Notes: a model not told the origin generated them from the sequence alone. Numbered from the stretch's first letter, positions 49,822 through 58,818 are shown. The stretch: 64,000 bases of DNA from Nitrosomonadales bacterium (GCA_016716325.1 JADJWO010000001.1:1364001-1428000), one strand, 5' to 3'. Translations and numbers: made by a program.

Positions 49822-50655
49822 ATGCTTTTGAAGTTTACCAAGATGCACGGAGCAGGCAACGACTTCATCGTGCTGGACGGCATACGCCAGCACATCGAAC
49901 TGGCGCCGGAGCAGTTGCGCCTGCTGGCCGACCGGCATTTCGGCGTGGGCTGCGACCAGATCCTGCTGGTCGAGAAAGCCGCGCAGCACAAGGAAGCCGA
50001 TTTCCGCTACCGCATCTTCAACGCCGACGGCGGCGAAGTGGAGCAGTGCGGCAACGGCGCGCGCTGCTTCGTGCGCTTCGTGCATGACCGCAAGCTGAGC
50101 CCGAAGCGCGAGATCGTGGTGGAAACGCACAGCGGCCTGATCTCGCCGCGTCTGGAAGAGGACGGGCGCGTCACCGTGAACATGGGCGCGCCGGTATTCG
50201 AGGCGGCGCTCATCCCGTTCCACGGCGGCAGCGGCGCGGCCAGCGAAGCGCTGGAGGTGGCGGGCGAAACACTGCAAATAAGCGCGGTATCGATGGGCAA
50301 TCCGCACGCGGTCCAGGTGGTGGCGGATGTCGAAAGCGCGCCCGTGGCCCGGCTCGGGCCGCTCATCGAGCAGCATCCGCGCTTCCCCAGACGCGTCAAT
50401 GCCGGCTTCATGCAGGTGATCGACCGCCACCATATCCGACTGCGCGTGTACGAACGCGGCTCCGGGGAGACCTTGTCCTGCGGCACCGGCGCCTGTGCGG
50501 CGGTCGTGGCCGGCATCCGGCGCGGCCTGCTGGACAGCCCGGTGAACGTGGTGACACGCGGCGGCACACTGTCCATCGCATGGGGCGGCGACGGCACCCC
50601 GGTACTGATGACCGGCCCGGCCATCACGGTTTTCGAAGGCGAAATCAACATATAG
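49822..50655 (+). CDS. dapF: Diaminopimelate epimerase
   Basis: A protein of 277 residues. The two catalytic cysteines are in EQCGNGARC (about 73) and TLSCGTGAC (about 219), and the start KFTKMHGAGNDFIVLD is typical. It makes meso-diaminopimelate for lysine and cell wall. The order dapF-DUF484-xerC is common in proteobacteria. Confidence 0.96.
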   Translation: MLLKFTKMHGAGNDFIVLDGIRQHIELAPEQLRLLADRHFGVGCDQILLVEKAAQHKEADFRYRIFNADGGEVEQCGNGARCFVRFVHDRKLSPKREIVVETHSGLISPRLEEDGRVTVNMGAPVFEAALIPFHGGSGAASEALEVAGETLQISAVSMGNPHAVQVVADVESAPVARLGPLIEQHPRFPRRVNAGFMQVIDRHHIRLRVYERGSGETLSCGTGACAAVVAGIRRGLLDSPVNVVTRGGTLSIAWGGDGTPVLMTGPAITVFEGEINI

Positions 50656-50663
50656 GAGCAGCA

Positions 50664-51290
50664 ATGAGATCGGAAGACGTCGCACAATTCCTGCAGGACA
50701 ATCCGCAATTCTTCGAGGAACATCTCGAGACGCTGGTGCAGATCACCCTGCCGCACCCGCATGGCGGGCGCACCGTTTCGCTGAGCGAGCGGCAACTGCT
50801 CGCGCTGCGCGAGAAGAACAAGGAACTGGAAAAGAAGCTGCAGGAAATGATCGCGTTCGCGCAGGAGAACGAGGCCCTGCAGCACAAGGTGCACGAGTTC
50901 ACCGTGGCGCTGTTCGCCGCGCAAGACCTGGGAACGCTGCAGGAAATGATCCCGCACCTGCTGCGGGACGTCTTCGCGGTACCGCATGTCGCTATGCGCC
51001 TGTGGCAGCTCACCCCGCCCAGCGCGGAAACGCTGGCGTTCGCCGAAGCGCAGGCGCAGCCGGTCTGCCTGCATCACGCCGCACCGGATACCTCCGCATG
51101 GTTCGGCGAGCAGGCCGGTCAACTGCATTCCTACGCCTACTTGCCGCTGCATGCCGGCAGCGAGACCATCGGCATGCTGGTGCTGGCCAGCGAAGACCGG
51201 CAGCGCTTCTACCCCGAGATGGGCACGGTGTTCCTGCAACGCATCGCCGATGCGGTGGGTAGCGCGCTGCACCCGCATCTGAATGCCTAA
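50664..51290 (+). CDS. DUF484-family protein
   Basis: A protein of 208 residues beginning with MRSEDVAQFLQDNPQFFEEH (as in other DUF484 proteins), then LPHPHGGRTVSLSERQL, a short coiled coil and a GAF-like C-terminal half. The function is unknown. It lies between dapF and xerC, its usual place. Confidence 0.92.
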   Translation: MRSEDVAQFLQDNPQFFEEHLETLVQITLPHPHGGRTVSLSERQLLALREKNKELEKKLQEMIAFAQENEALQHKVHEFTVALFAAQDLGTLQEMIPHLLRDVFAVPHVAMRLWQLTPPSAETLAFAEAQAQPVCLHHAAPDTSAWFGEQAGQLHSYAYLPLHAGSETIGMLVLASEDRQRFYPEMGTVFLQRIADAVGSALHPHLNA

Positions 51291-51299
51291 CCATAGGCG

Positions 51300-52208
51300 A
51301 TGACCGATACCGCCACGCCCAACCTGCTCTACCTGCAAGGCTATCTGGCGTGGCTGCGCAACGAGAAGCGCTATTCCGCGCTGACCGCCGAGAATTACGC
51401 GCGCGACCTCGCGCACCTGTTCGCGCTGGCCGGCGATACGCCGCTCGCCGACCTGAAGGTCCACCATATCCGCCGCTTCATCGCGCAACTGCACGGCAAA
51501 GGGCTGGGCGGGCGTTCGCTGGCGCGCATGCTGTCGGCGTGGCGCGGCTTCTACGCCTACCTGATGCGCGACCATGGCTTTGCCGACAATCCCTGCGCCG
51601 GGTTGCGCGCGCCCAAGTCACCCAAGACACTGCCGCAGGCGCTGTCGCCCGACGAGGCGGCGCGCATGGTCGAGCTGCCCGGCGACACGCCGGAGATATT
51701 GCGCGACAAGGCGATCTTCGAGCTGTTCTATTCTTCCGGCCTGCGCTTGGCGGAACTGGTCGGCCTCGACCTCGAGGCCATGCGTGCCGATCTGGCCGCG
51801 GGCGAAGTGCGCGTCACCGGCAAGGGCAGCAAGACGCGCATCGTGCCGCTCGGCCAATATGCCATCGACGCATTGCAGGCCTGGCTGGCGGTGCGCAGCC
51901 AGCTCGCCAGCCCCGATGAGACCGCGCTGTTCGTCGGCACGCGCGGCAAACGCATCACGCCACGCGTGGTGCAGTTGCGCATGAAGCAATGGGGCATCAA
52001 ACAGGGTATCGCCAGCAACGTGCATCCGCATTTGTTGCGCCACTCGTTCGCCACCCATGTGCTGCAATCTTCCGGCGATCTGCGCGCGGTGCAGGAGATG
52101 CTCGGACACGCCAGCATCTCCACCACGCAGGTCTATACCCACCTCGATTTCCAGTACCTCAGCAAGATCTACGACGCGGCGCATCCGCGCGCAAAGAAGA
52201 AGCCCTGA
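51300..52208 (+). CDS. xerC: Tyrosine recombinase XerC
   Basis: A protein of 302 residues with the N-terminal core-binding domain (LAWLRNEKRYSALTAENYARD) and catalytic residues R (SGLRLAELVGLD), HxxR (LLRHSFATH), H (LGHASIS) and Y (TQVYTHLDF). It resolves chromosome dimers with XerD. It ends nine bases before the convergent hypE. Confidence 0.95.
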   Translation: MTDTATPNLLYLQGYLAWLRNEKRYSALTAENYARDLAHLFALAGDTPLADLKVHHIRRFIAQLHGKGLGGRSLARMLSAWRGFYAYLMRDHGFADNPCAGLRAPKSPKTLPQALSPDEAARMVELPGDTPEILRDKAIFELFYSSGLRLAELVGLDLEAMRADLAAGEVRVTGKGSKTRIVPLGQYAIDALQAWLAVRSQLASPDETALFVGTRGKRITPRVVQLRMKQWGIKQGIASNVHPHLLRHSFATHVLQSSGDLRAVQEMLGHASISTTQVYTHLDFQYLSKIYDAAHPRAKKKP

Positions 52209-52217
52209 TCGGGGCGT

Positions 52218-53228
52218 TCAGCAGATCCTCGGCAGCGGCTCGTCTTCCAGTTCCTCCAGCAGGCGTTGGCCGCCGAGTTCGGTCTCCAGCACCACATGCG
52301 CGCGGCCGGATTCCGCATGGCCGATGAGTGCGGCGTCGCGTCCCTGCGGCAGCGCCTGCCAGCGTGCCAGCGCGGCGCCGGCCTGTGCCGCATCCACCAC
52401 CGCGACCACCCGCCCCTCGCAGGCGAGGAACAGCGGGTCGTAACCGAGCATCTCGCACACCGCGCGCACCGGATCGCGCACCGGGATATGCGGCTCGCGC
52501 AGGCGCACCGTCAACCCGGTGGCGCGCGCGATCTCATGCATCACCGTGGCCAGTCCGCCGCGCGTCGGGTCGCGCATGAAACGCAATCCGTCGAGTCCGA
52601 GCAACGCCTGGGTGAGTGGCAGCACGCTGGCCGCATCCGACAGCAGCTCACCGCTCAGGCCGAACTGTTCGCGTGCCAGCATCACCGCGATGCCGTGGTC
52701 GCCGACCGGCCCGCTGACCAGCAGTGCGTCGCCTTCCCGAATCTGGTCCAGCCCGAGCCGCAGCCCCTTGCGGCGCACGCCGATGCCGGCAACGGCAAGA
52801 TACAGCCCGCCCCCCTCGCCCCGGCGCACCACCTTGGTGTCGCCCGCCACCACCGCGACGTTCGCCTCGCGCGCGGCTTCGGCCAGACTGGCGACGATGC
52901 GCTCCAGTTGCGCGACCTCGAAGCCTTCCTCGATGAAGGCGCTCAGCGTCAGGCAATGCGGCACCGCACCCGACACCGCGAGGTCGTTGACCGTGCCGTG
53001 CACCGCCAGCGAGCCGATGGTGCCGCCGGGAAACTCCAGCGGCTGCACGGTGAAACCGTCGGTGGTCATCATCAGTTCGCCGTCCATCTCCGGCAGCCGC
53101 GCCGCGTCCGACTGCACGTCGAGCAGCGGATTGGCCAGATGGCGCGCGAACAGCGTCTCGATCAGTTCGCGCATGTAACGCCCGCCGTTGCCGTGAGCCA
53201 GACTTATATGTGTGTCATCCATGTCCAT
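52218..53228 (-). CDS. hypE: Hydrogenase maturation protein HypE
   Basis: A protein of 336 residues from MDMDDTHISLAHG; an ATG two codons on is possible. It has the PurM-like ATP-binding core (AVVAGDTKVVRRGEGG, FMRDPTRGGLATVMHE) and ends PRIC, with the C-terminal cysteine that is carbamoylated by HypF and dehydrated to thiocyanate for the Fe(CN)2CO cofactor. It follows hypF after a REP-like repeat. Confidence 0.96.
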   Translation of the reverse strand: MDMDDTHISLAHGNGGRYMRELIETLFARHLANPLLDVQSDAARLPEMDGELMMTTDGFTVQPLEFPGGTIGSLAVHGTVNDLAVSGAVPHCLTLSAFIEEGFEVAQLERIVASLAEAAREANVAVVAGDTKVVRRGEGGGLYLAVAGIGVRRKGLRLGLDQIREGDALLVSGPVGDHGIAVMLAREQFGLSGELLSDAASVLPLTQALLGLDGLRFMRDPTRGGLATVMHEIARATGLTVRLREPHIPVRDPVRAVCEMLGYDPLFLACEGRVVAVVDAAQAGAALARWQALPQGRDAALIGHAESGRAHVVLETELGGQRLLEELEDEPLPRIC

Positions 53229-53272
53229 GCGTTTTGATTCATCATGATTTTGCAAAAAAGAAACCAGCCTTT

Positions 53273-53339
53273 GTCATTCCCGCAAAAGCGGGAATCCAGT
53301 CAAAAAGAACACTGGATTCCGGGTCGAGCCCGGAATGAC
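53273..53339. repeat. REP-like inverted repeat between hypF and hypE
   Basis: GTCATTCCCGCAAAAGCGGG and CCGGGTCGAGCCCGGAATGAC (first 20 bases CCGGGTCGAGCCCGGAATGA) form two adjacent hairpins with CCAGT/ACTGG pairing between them. Same family as 38094, 39655 and 43403. Confidence 0.88.
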
Positions 53340-53343
53340 GACA

Positions 53344-55758
53344 TTACTGACCGATGCTTGCCTCCATCAATTGACCGAGCGCCAGCCCGCCATCGTTGCA
53401 CGGGACCTGCTGCGGCAGGTACGCCGCGAATCCGGCAGCGCCCAGTTGTTGCATCGCCAGTTCGGCCAGCAGTTTGTTCTGGAACACGCCGCCGGTCAAA
53501 CCCACCGCGTCGAACGGCGTGCGCGCATGGATGCGCTGCGCCTGCGCCACGATGCAGCGTGCCAGGCTCAGGTGGAACTGCATCGCGCGCTGTGCCACCG
53601 GCACGCCTTCGCAGCGCAACGCATGCAGCAATGGCGTCCAGTCGACGACCAGCAGACCGGCAGCATCCTCGTATAACGGCAGCTCGATCGTCCCGGCTTC
53701 GCCCGTCGCCCCCTCATCCATCGCGACTGCCTCCAGCAGCATCGGACCCTGTCCCTCGAAACTTGCCGAATCGCACAGCCCGAGCAGGCTGGCCGCCGCA
53801 TCGAACAAGCGCCCCGCCGCCGTGGTGGACGGGGTATTCAGGCCGTGCTGCCACGCGCTCTTGAGCAGCACCGCATCGTGCGTAGCCGACTGCCAGCCCA
53901 GGCCGCTTTCCCAGCACAGCGCCGCCGCCGAGCGCCACGGCTCGCGTCCGGCTCGCTCGCCACCGGGCAGGCGGAACGGCTTGAGGCTGGCGACGCGCCG
54001 CCATGCGCCCGGTCTGCCGAGCAGCGCCTCGCCGCCCCACAGTGTGCCGTCCTCGCCCAAGCCCACCCCATCCCAGGTGAAAACCAGCCATTCGTTTGAG
54101 GCATCCTCGCTCCTTCCCCCTTGCAGGAGGAAGGATGGGATGGGGGTAGAAAAAGATGAGGGCCAGGTTTCTACCCCCTCCCTGACCCTCCCCCTGCAAG
54201 GGGGAGGGGTCATACTGTTCAGAAGATTCTCCAGGATCAGGCCGCCCTCGAAAGCCAGCGCCGAAGCATGCGCGTGGTGGTGCTGCACGCGCCGTAACGG
54301 CAGCGCCTGCCTGGCCGCCCAACGGCTGCTGGCATAACCCGGATGCGCGTCGCAGACGATGGCTTGCGCTTCCACACCATACAGATTCTGCAAGTCCGCT
54401 ATCACCTGCTCGAATATCTCCAGGCTGCGCGGCGCATCGAGGTCGCCGATGTGCGGCGACAACACCGCGCGCCTGCCCCATCCCAGCGCAATGGCGTTCT
54501 TCATGTGGCCACCCACCGCCAGCAGCGGTTGCGGCAATGCAAACGGCAGGTCGAATTCCAAGGGTGCGATGCCGCGACCGGCACGCAGCAGGCGCGGTTC
54601 GTCCGCGATGACGCGCAGCACGCTGTCATCCGCCGGGCGCGCGATGGGACGGTCGTGGTGCAGGAAGGCCTGCGCCACCTTGCCCAGCCGCGCCTCGGCC
54701 TCGGCGTTGTCGGTCAACACCGGCTCGCCGCTGACATTGCCGGAAGTGGCGACCAGCGGGCCGCCGAAACTTTCCAGCAGCAAGTGGTGCAACGGACTGT
54801 AGGGCAGCATCGCGCCGACCTCGCGCAGCCCCGGCGCGATGGCATCCGGCAACGTCGAATCCGACCGCTTCGGGATCAACACGATGGGGCGCGCGACATC
54901 GCACAGCGCGGCCTGTGTTGCCGCGTCGAGTTGCAACTCCGCGCGCACGCGCTGCAGGCCGTCCCCGCCCTGCCACGGGAACATCAGCGCCAGCGGCTTG
55001 TGCGGCCTGTGTTTGCTGGCGCGCAGCCGCGCGATGGCCGTCGCATCGAGCGCATCACACATCAGGTGATAGCCGCCGATGCCCTTCACCGCGACGGTCT
55101 CGCCGCGTCGCAACGCCGCGATGCAGGCAGCCAGCGCCGCTTCGCCTGCGGCGCGTTCGCGGGGTGCGACGAAACTCAACTGCGGCCCGCACACCGGACA
55201 GGCCAGCGGCTGCGCGTGGAAGCGGCGGTTATGCGGGTCTTCGTATTCGGCGCGGCAGCGCGGACACAACGGGAAATCCGCCATCGTGGTGTGCGGCCGG
55301 TCGTAGGGCATCGCGGTGATCAGCGTGTAGCGCGGCCCGCATTGCGTGCAATTGATGAACGGATAGCGGTAACGCGCATCACCCGCATCGAGCAGCTCAC
55401 GACGGCAGTCGTCGCACAGGTACAGGTCGGGCGGGATGCGGATGTCGTGCTGCGCGGATGCGGCGCTGGCGAGGATCGCAAAACCGCTCGACTCGCGTAG
55501 CGGGATGGACTGGCAGGAAACCACACGGGGCCGCGCCAGCGGCGGCGCATCGGCAACCAGCGCGGCGGCGAAGGCATCCAGCGCGGCCGGTTCGCCCTGC
55601 GCCTCCACCAGCACCTCGCCGGTGAGGTTCTGCACCACGCCGCTCAACCCATGACGTTCCGCCAGGTTGAACACGAAGGCGCGATACCCCACGCCCTGCA
55701 CCCGCCCGCCCATCAGCCAGCGGCGCGCCTGAAGTGCCGGTCTATCGGCGGGTTTCAT
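53344..55758 (-). CDS. hypF: Carbamoyltransferase HypF, with repeat-derived insertion
   Basis: A protein of 804 residues against about 750-780 usually. In order: acylphosphatase domain (VQGVGYRAFVFNLAERHG, about 20-37), two zinc fingers (CDDCRREL...CTQCGPRYT and CPRC...CPVCGP), a YrdC-like domain (AVKGIGGYHLMCDA) and a Kae1-like C-terminal domain (HHHAHASAL, WDGVGLGEDGTLWGGE, VGLTGGVFQNKLL). Between HHHAHASALAFEGG and WLVFTWDG are about 45 extra residues encoded by repeats at 54111-54211, in frame. It supplies the cyanide ligands for hydrogenase with HypE. Confidence 0.94.
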   Translation of the reverse strand: MKPADRPALQARRWLMGGRVQGVGYRAFVFNLAERHGLSGVVQNLTGEVLVEAQGEPAALDAFAAALVADAPPLARPRVVSCQSIPLRESSGFAILASAASAQHDIRIPPDLYLCDDCRRELLDAGDARYRYPFINCTQCGPRYTLITAMPYDRPHTTMADFPLCPRCRAEYEDPHNRRFHAQPLACPVCGPQLSFVAPRERAAGEAALAACIAALRRGETVAVKGIGGYHLMCDALDATAIARLRASKHRPHKPLALMFPWQGGDGLQRVRAELQLDAATQAALCDVARPIVLIPKRSDSTLPDAIAPGLREVGAMLPYSPLHHLLLESFGGPLVATSGNVSGEPVLTDNAEAEARLGKVAQAFLHHDRPIARPADDSVLRVIADEPRLLRAGRGIAPLEFDLPFALPQPLLAVGGHMKNAIALGWGRRAVLSPHIGDLDAPRSLEIFEQVIADLQNLYGVEAQAIVCDAHPGYASSRWAARQALPLRRVQHHHAHASALAFEGGLILENLLNSMTPPPCRGRVREGVETWPSSFSTPIPSFLLQGGRSEDASNEWLVFTWDGVGLGEDGTLWGGEALLGRPGAWRRVASLKPFRLPGGERAGREPWRSAAALCWESGLGWQSATHDAVLLKSAWQHGLNTPSTTAAGRLFDAAASLLGLCDSASFEGQGPMLLEAVAMDEGATGEAGTIELPLYEDAAGLLVVDWTPLLHALRCEGVPVAQRAMQFHLSLARCIVAQAQRIHARTPFDAVGLTGGVFQNKLLAELAMQQLGAAGFAAYLPQQVPCNDGGLALGQLMEASIGQ
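54111..54211. repeat. Repeat pair inside the hypF coding sequence
   Basis: Two inverted units, TCCTTCCCCCTTGCAGGAGG and CCCTCCCCCTGCAAGGGGGA, with GGGGGTAGAAA/TTTCTACCCCC between. The same arrangement is seen in non-coding DNA at 58819-58917. In hypF it is translated as part of a proline-, serine- and glycine-rich loop. Confidence 0.85.
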
Positions 55759-55796
55759 TCGGGCAACCAATCAGGTTGAGGCGGGGACGGCGCGGC
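55705..55796 (-). repeat. 92-bp direct repeat, copy 1 (hypF 5' end)
   Basis: This stretch covers the first codons of hypF and the bases upstream. It is repeated at 56527-56618 with five mismatches, in the same orientation, 822 bp away. The BrnTA pair lies between the copies. Confidence 0.92.
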
Positions 55797-55986
55797 GGTT
55801 GGAAATTAATTGCGATGCTGACCCCTTTAGTTGCTTTAGTTCCTATCACCACCATGATGACGAAGCCCATCACGCCACCTGCCTTTCGCCTTCGTAGCGC
55901 ACATCGTTCACCGCCCGACAGCGCGTCGTGCAAGCAAATAAATTTCGGTTTTGACCGTCAATTATTTTGTGCGTACAATCTGATGC

Positions 55987-56256
55987 ATGGAAATCACCTT
56001 TGACCCCGCCAAAAATACCCGAAATATCGAGTTGCGCGGTTTGCCGTTTGAGCGGGCGAGGGATTTCGAATTTGAAACGGCGCTCTTTTCTCCAGACCGT
56101 CGGAGGGACTATGGCGAGGCGCGCATTCGCGCCTTGGGCTGGCTGGATGGACGGTTGCACGCTTTGGTATTTGTGGAAACGCACGAGGGTATCCGGGTAG
56201 TCAGTTTTCGCAAGGCGAATAAACGAGAGGTGAACATTTATGAAACGCAAACTTGA
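55987..56256 (+). CDS. brnT: BrnT-type toxin (second pair)
   Basis: A protein of 89 residues with BrnT landmarks: ITFDPAKNTRNIELRGLPF, ARIRALGWLDGRLHALVFVE and the final RVVSFRKANKREVNIYE. It overlaps the antitoxin gene by 17 bases. It is enclosed by direct repeats of the hypF 5' end, so it was probably inserted there. It is quite different in sequence from the pair at 42816. Confidence 0.93.
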   Translation: MEITFDPAKNTRNIELRGLPFERARDFEFETALFSPDRRRDYGEARIRALGWLDGRLHALVFVETHEGIRVVSFRKANKREVNIYETQT

Positions 56257-56515
56257 TCCCGAGTTGATTGACGCAGACAACCCGGAATGGACGGCGGTGG
56301 AGGCGCGCAAGGCCAAATCTTTTTCGGCGTTGCCCAAAACATTGCAGGCCAAACTCGCGCGGCGCGCGCGCGGGGCACAGCTTGCACCCACGAAGGAGCG
56401 CATCACGATCCGGCTTTCGCCCACGGTGGTGGCGACTTTCCGCGCCACGGGGACCGGCTGGCAGACCCGCATGGATGCCGCGTTGCAGGATTGGCTCAAG
56501 ACCCACGCTCTGTAA
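56240..56515 (+). CDS. brnA: BrnA-type antitoxin (second pair)
   Basis: A protein of 91 residues starting MKRKLDPELIDADNPEW, typical of BrnA (the DxDNPEW stretch binds the toxin), and ending with a ribbon-helix-helix part (KERITIRLSPTVVATFRATG, then WQTRMDAALQDWLKTH). It represses the pair and neutralises BrnT. Confidence 0.94.
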   Translation: MKRKLDPELIDADNPEWTAVEARKAKSFSALPKTLQAKLARRARGAQLAPTKERITIRLSPTVVATFRATGTGWQTRMDAALQDWLKTHAL

Positions 56516-56526
56516 AAATTCCCCAT

Positions 56527-56618
56527 CCCGCCCATCAGCCAGCGGCGCGCCTGAAGTGCCGGTCTATCGACGGGTTTCATTCGGGCAACCGGTCAGGTTG
56601 ATGCGGGGACGACGCGGC
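56527..56618 (-). repeat. 92-bp direct repeat, copy 2 (orphan hypF 5' end)
   Basis: The second copy of 55705-55796. It still contains a hypF-like start (MKPVDRPALQARRWLMGG on the minus strand) that now runs into the BrnTA segment and is not a functional hypF. Confidence 0.92.
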
Positions 56619-56660
56619 ATCCTGTGCTCCTTGGCTCATGCGCCGAAAACAATTCAACTC

Positions 56661-56930
56661 TGAGCTAACCCCTGTTTCACGGACAGTTAAATTAAGCACC
56701 ATAGTACAACCTCTCCACCTCATCCGGGGTGCGGTAGCCGAGTGACTGATGAATGCGGTTGCGATTATAAAAACACTCGATGTAATCGAAGATCGCCAGC
56801 TTCGCATCTTCCCGAGTCATGAAGTCATGATGATGAGTCCACTCGTTCTTCAGGTTGGAGAAGAAGCTCTCCGCCACCGCATTGTCGTACGCCGTCTTCC
56901 TGCCATTCATGCTCGGGCGCATTCCGGCTT
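56661..56930 (-). mobile_element. IS3-family insertion sequence remnant (3' end)
   Basis: The plus-strand sequence TGAGCTAACCCCTGTTTCAC at 56661 looks like a terminal inverted repeat of an IS3-type element, and the transposase fragment next to it reads towards this end. The other end and most of the transposase are missing; the left part of the element ends abruptly at the hydrogenase side near 56925. Confidence 0.75.
56692..56922 (-). pseudogene. IS3-family transposase OrfB, C-terminal fragment
   Basis: Seventy-six residues matching only the end of the IS3 integrase core: YDNAVAESFFSNLKNEWTHH contains the last catalytic glutamate of the DDE triad (AES), followed by FDYIECFYNRNRIHQSLGY. A full OrfB has about 280 residues, so roughly 200 N-terminal residues and OrfA are lost. 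It cannot transpose on its own. Confidence 0.9.
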
Positions 56931-57002
56931 GAGCCAGTCAACGGCCAAACGTACCGGAGTCGATTCCTTTTTGGCGCAGTAAGCAAACAGAACCGGCATC
57001 AT
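56907..57002 (-). pseudogene. Truncated gene after hynL, cut by the IS3 remnant
   Basis: An ATG overlaps the hynL stop (ATGATG around TGA) and opens a frame reading MPVLFAYCAKKESTPVRLAV and a few more residues (DWLKPEC) before it runs into IS sequence and stops. The coupling to hynL suggests a hydrogenase-linked gene that lost all but its first ~28 codons. The family cannot be recognised from so little. Confidence 0.5.
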
Positions 57003-58771
57003 CTGACCTTGACCTCGACCAGTTCTGCGCCGTCCGGGTCGGTCACGTGCACTGCGCAGGCGATGCAGGGGTCGAAGCTGTGGATGGTGCGCAATATCTC
57101 GATGGGCTGTTTGGGGTCGTGCAGTTTGTGGCCTTTCAGCGCGGCCTCGTAAGGGCCTTCCTGTCCGTTCGCATCGCGCGGTCCGGCGTTCCAGGTGGAT
57201 GGGACGACCGCCTGGTAGTTGTCTATCTTGCCATCCTTGATGACCACCCAGTGCGCCAGTGCGCCGCGCGGCGCTTCGGTGAAGCCTGCACCTTTTGCGG
57301 TGGCAGGCCAGTTGGACGGGTCCCATTTCTGTTCGTTGAAGGTGCGCACGTCGCCCGACTTGATGTTGGCGATGAGCTGGTCGTACCAGCCCTGCATCGC
57401 GTCGGCGATGATCTTGGTCTCCAGCGTGCGCGCGGCAGTGCGGCCCAGCGTGGAATAGAGCGCGGCCACCGGCACGTCGAGCGTGCGCAGCGTCATGTTC
57501 ACCAGTTCCCTGGTCTGCTCGTGGCCGCTGGCATACAGCATCAGCACACGCGCCAGCGGGCCGACCTCCATCGCCTTGCCTTTCCAGCGCGGTGATTTGA
57601 GCCAGGAATAATCCTTGGCGGTGTCGAGGTTCTCGTAGGGCGGCTTGGGGCCGGTGTAGTGCAGCGCGGTCTCGCCGTTGTACGGGTGCAGCCCCTTGTC
57701 CTTGCCTGCGCGGTAGTCGTACCAGGAATGCGCGACGAATTCCTCGATCTCGTTCTCGGCGTGCAGGTCGACAGGATGGATGGTGGACAGGTCGCGGTTG
57801 AGGATGACGCCGGCGGGGATCAGGTTGCTGGCCGGGTCGTTGATGCCTTTGGCGGGGAAATCGCCATAAGTGAGGAAGTTGCCGACGCCTTCACCCTGCG
57901 CGCCCCAGTCCTTGTAGAAACCTGCAATGGCCAGCGTATCCGGCACATAGACCTGTTCCACGAACTCGCGCATCTGGTTGATGATGTTCTGCACGTTGGC
58001 CAGCCCCACCATGTTGAGCGAGGTGGCGCCCTCGCCGCCGCGATGGTGCGGGCCCTTGCCGTGACCCTTGTGTTGCGGATGCACGCTGATCGCGCAGGGC
58101 ACGCCGCCGACGAGGAAGTTGGGGTGCGGGTTCTTGCCGCCGAAGATGGTGTGCAACTTGGCCACGTCGCGCTGCCAGGCGAGCGCATCGAGGTAATGCG
58201 CGACCGCCATCAGGTTGGCCTCGGGCGGCAGCTTGTAGGCCGGATGTCCCCAGTAACCGTTGGCGAAGATGCCGAGCTGGCCGCCTTCGACAAAGCCCTT
58301 CACCTTTTTCTGCACGTCGGCGAAATAGCCGGGCGAGGAACGCGGATAGGACGGACTGACCGTCTGCGCCAGCCGCGAGGTGGCGGCGGGATCGGCCTTC
58401 AGCGCGGACACCACGTCCACCCAGTCCAGCGCGTGCAGGTGGTAGAAATGCATCACGTGGTCGTGGATGTATTGCGCGCCTATCATCAGGTTGCGGATCA
58501 GTTGCGCGTTGGCGGGGATCTCGTATTTCAGCGCGTCCTCGACCGCGCGCACCGAGGCGATGCCGTGCACCAGCGTGCACACGCCGCAGATGCGCTGCGC
58601 GAACGCCCATGCGTCGCGCGGGTCGCGGCCGCGCAGGATGATCTCGATGCCGCGCACCATGGTGCCGGCGCTGGAGGCCTGCGTGATGCGCCCTTCGGCA
58701 TCGGTCTCGGCTTCGATTCGCAGGTGGCCCTCGATGCGGGTGATGGGGTCGACGACGACTCTTCTGCTCAT
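56999..58771 (-). CDS. hynL: [NiFe]-hydrogenase large subunit (Isp type)
   Basis: A protein of 590 residues from MSRRVVVDPITRIEGHL. The nickel ligands are in RICGVCTLVHG (L1 motif, about 63-73) and DPCIACAVH (L2 motif, about 566-574). After the final histidine there is a 15-residue tail (VTDPDGAELVEVKVR) to be removed by the HyaD-type protease at 62742. Its place after hynS-isp1-isp2 marks the group 1e type seen in Thiocapsa and other sulfur bacteria. Confidence 0.95.
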   Translation of the reverse strand: MSRRVVVDPITRIEGHLRIEAETDAEGRITQASSAGTMVRGIEIILRGRDPRDAWAFAQRICGVCTLVHGIASVRAVEDALKYEIPANAQLIRNLMIGAQYIHDHVMHFYHLHALDWVDVVSALKADPAATSRLAQTVSPSYPRSSPGYFADVQKKVKGFVEGGQLGIFANGYWGHPAYKLPPEANLMAVAHYLDALAWQRDVAKLHTIFGGKNPHPNFLVGGVPCAISVHPQHKGHGKGPHHRGGEGATSLNMVGLANVQNIINQMREFVEQVYVPDTLAIAGFYKDWGAQGEGVGNFLTYGDFPAKGINDPASNLIPAGVILNRDLSTIHPVDLHAENEIEEFVAHSWYDYRAGKDKGLHPYNGETALHYTGPKPPYENLDTAKDYSWLKSPRWKGKAMEVGPLARVLMLYASGHEQTRELVNMTLRTLDVPVAALYSTLGRTAARTLETKIIADAMQGWYDQLIANIKSGDVRTFNEQKWDPSNWPATAKGAGFTEAPRGALAHWVVIKDGKIDNYQAVVPSTWNAGPRDANGQEGPYEAALKGHKLHDPKQPIEILRTIHSFDPCIACAVHVTDPDGAELVEVKVR

Positions 58772-58818
58772 GTTTGCTTTCCTTCCATGGCTAATTTTGT
58801 GTGCGCTGAGGGAATGCG

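Noticed and set aside
55870..56580. A 236-codon minus-strand frame starting like HypF
   Set aside because: It begins with the duplicated hypF start (56527-56618) but continues antisense through the BrnT and BrnA genes, so it is a product of the duplication, not a gene.
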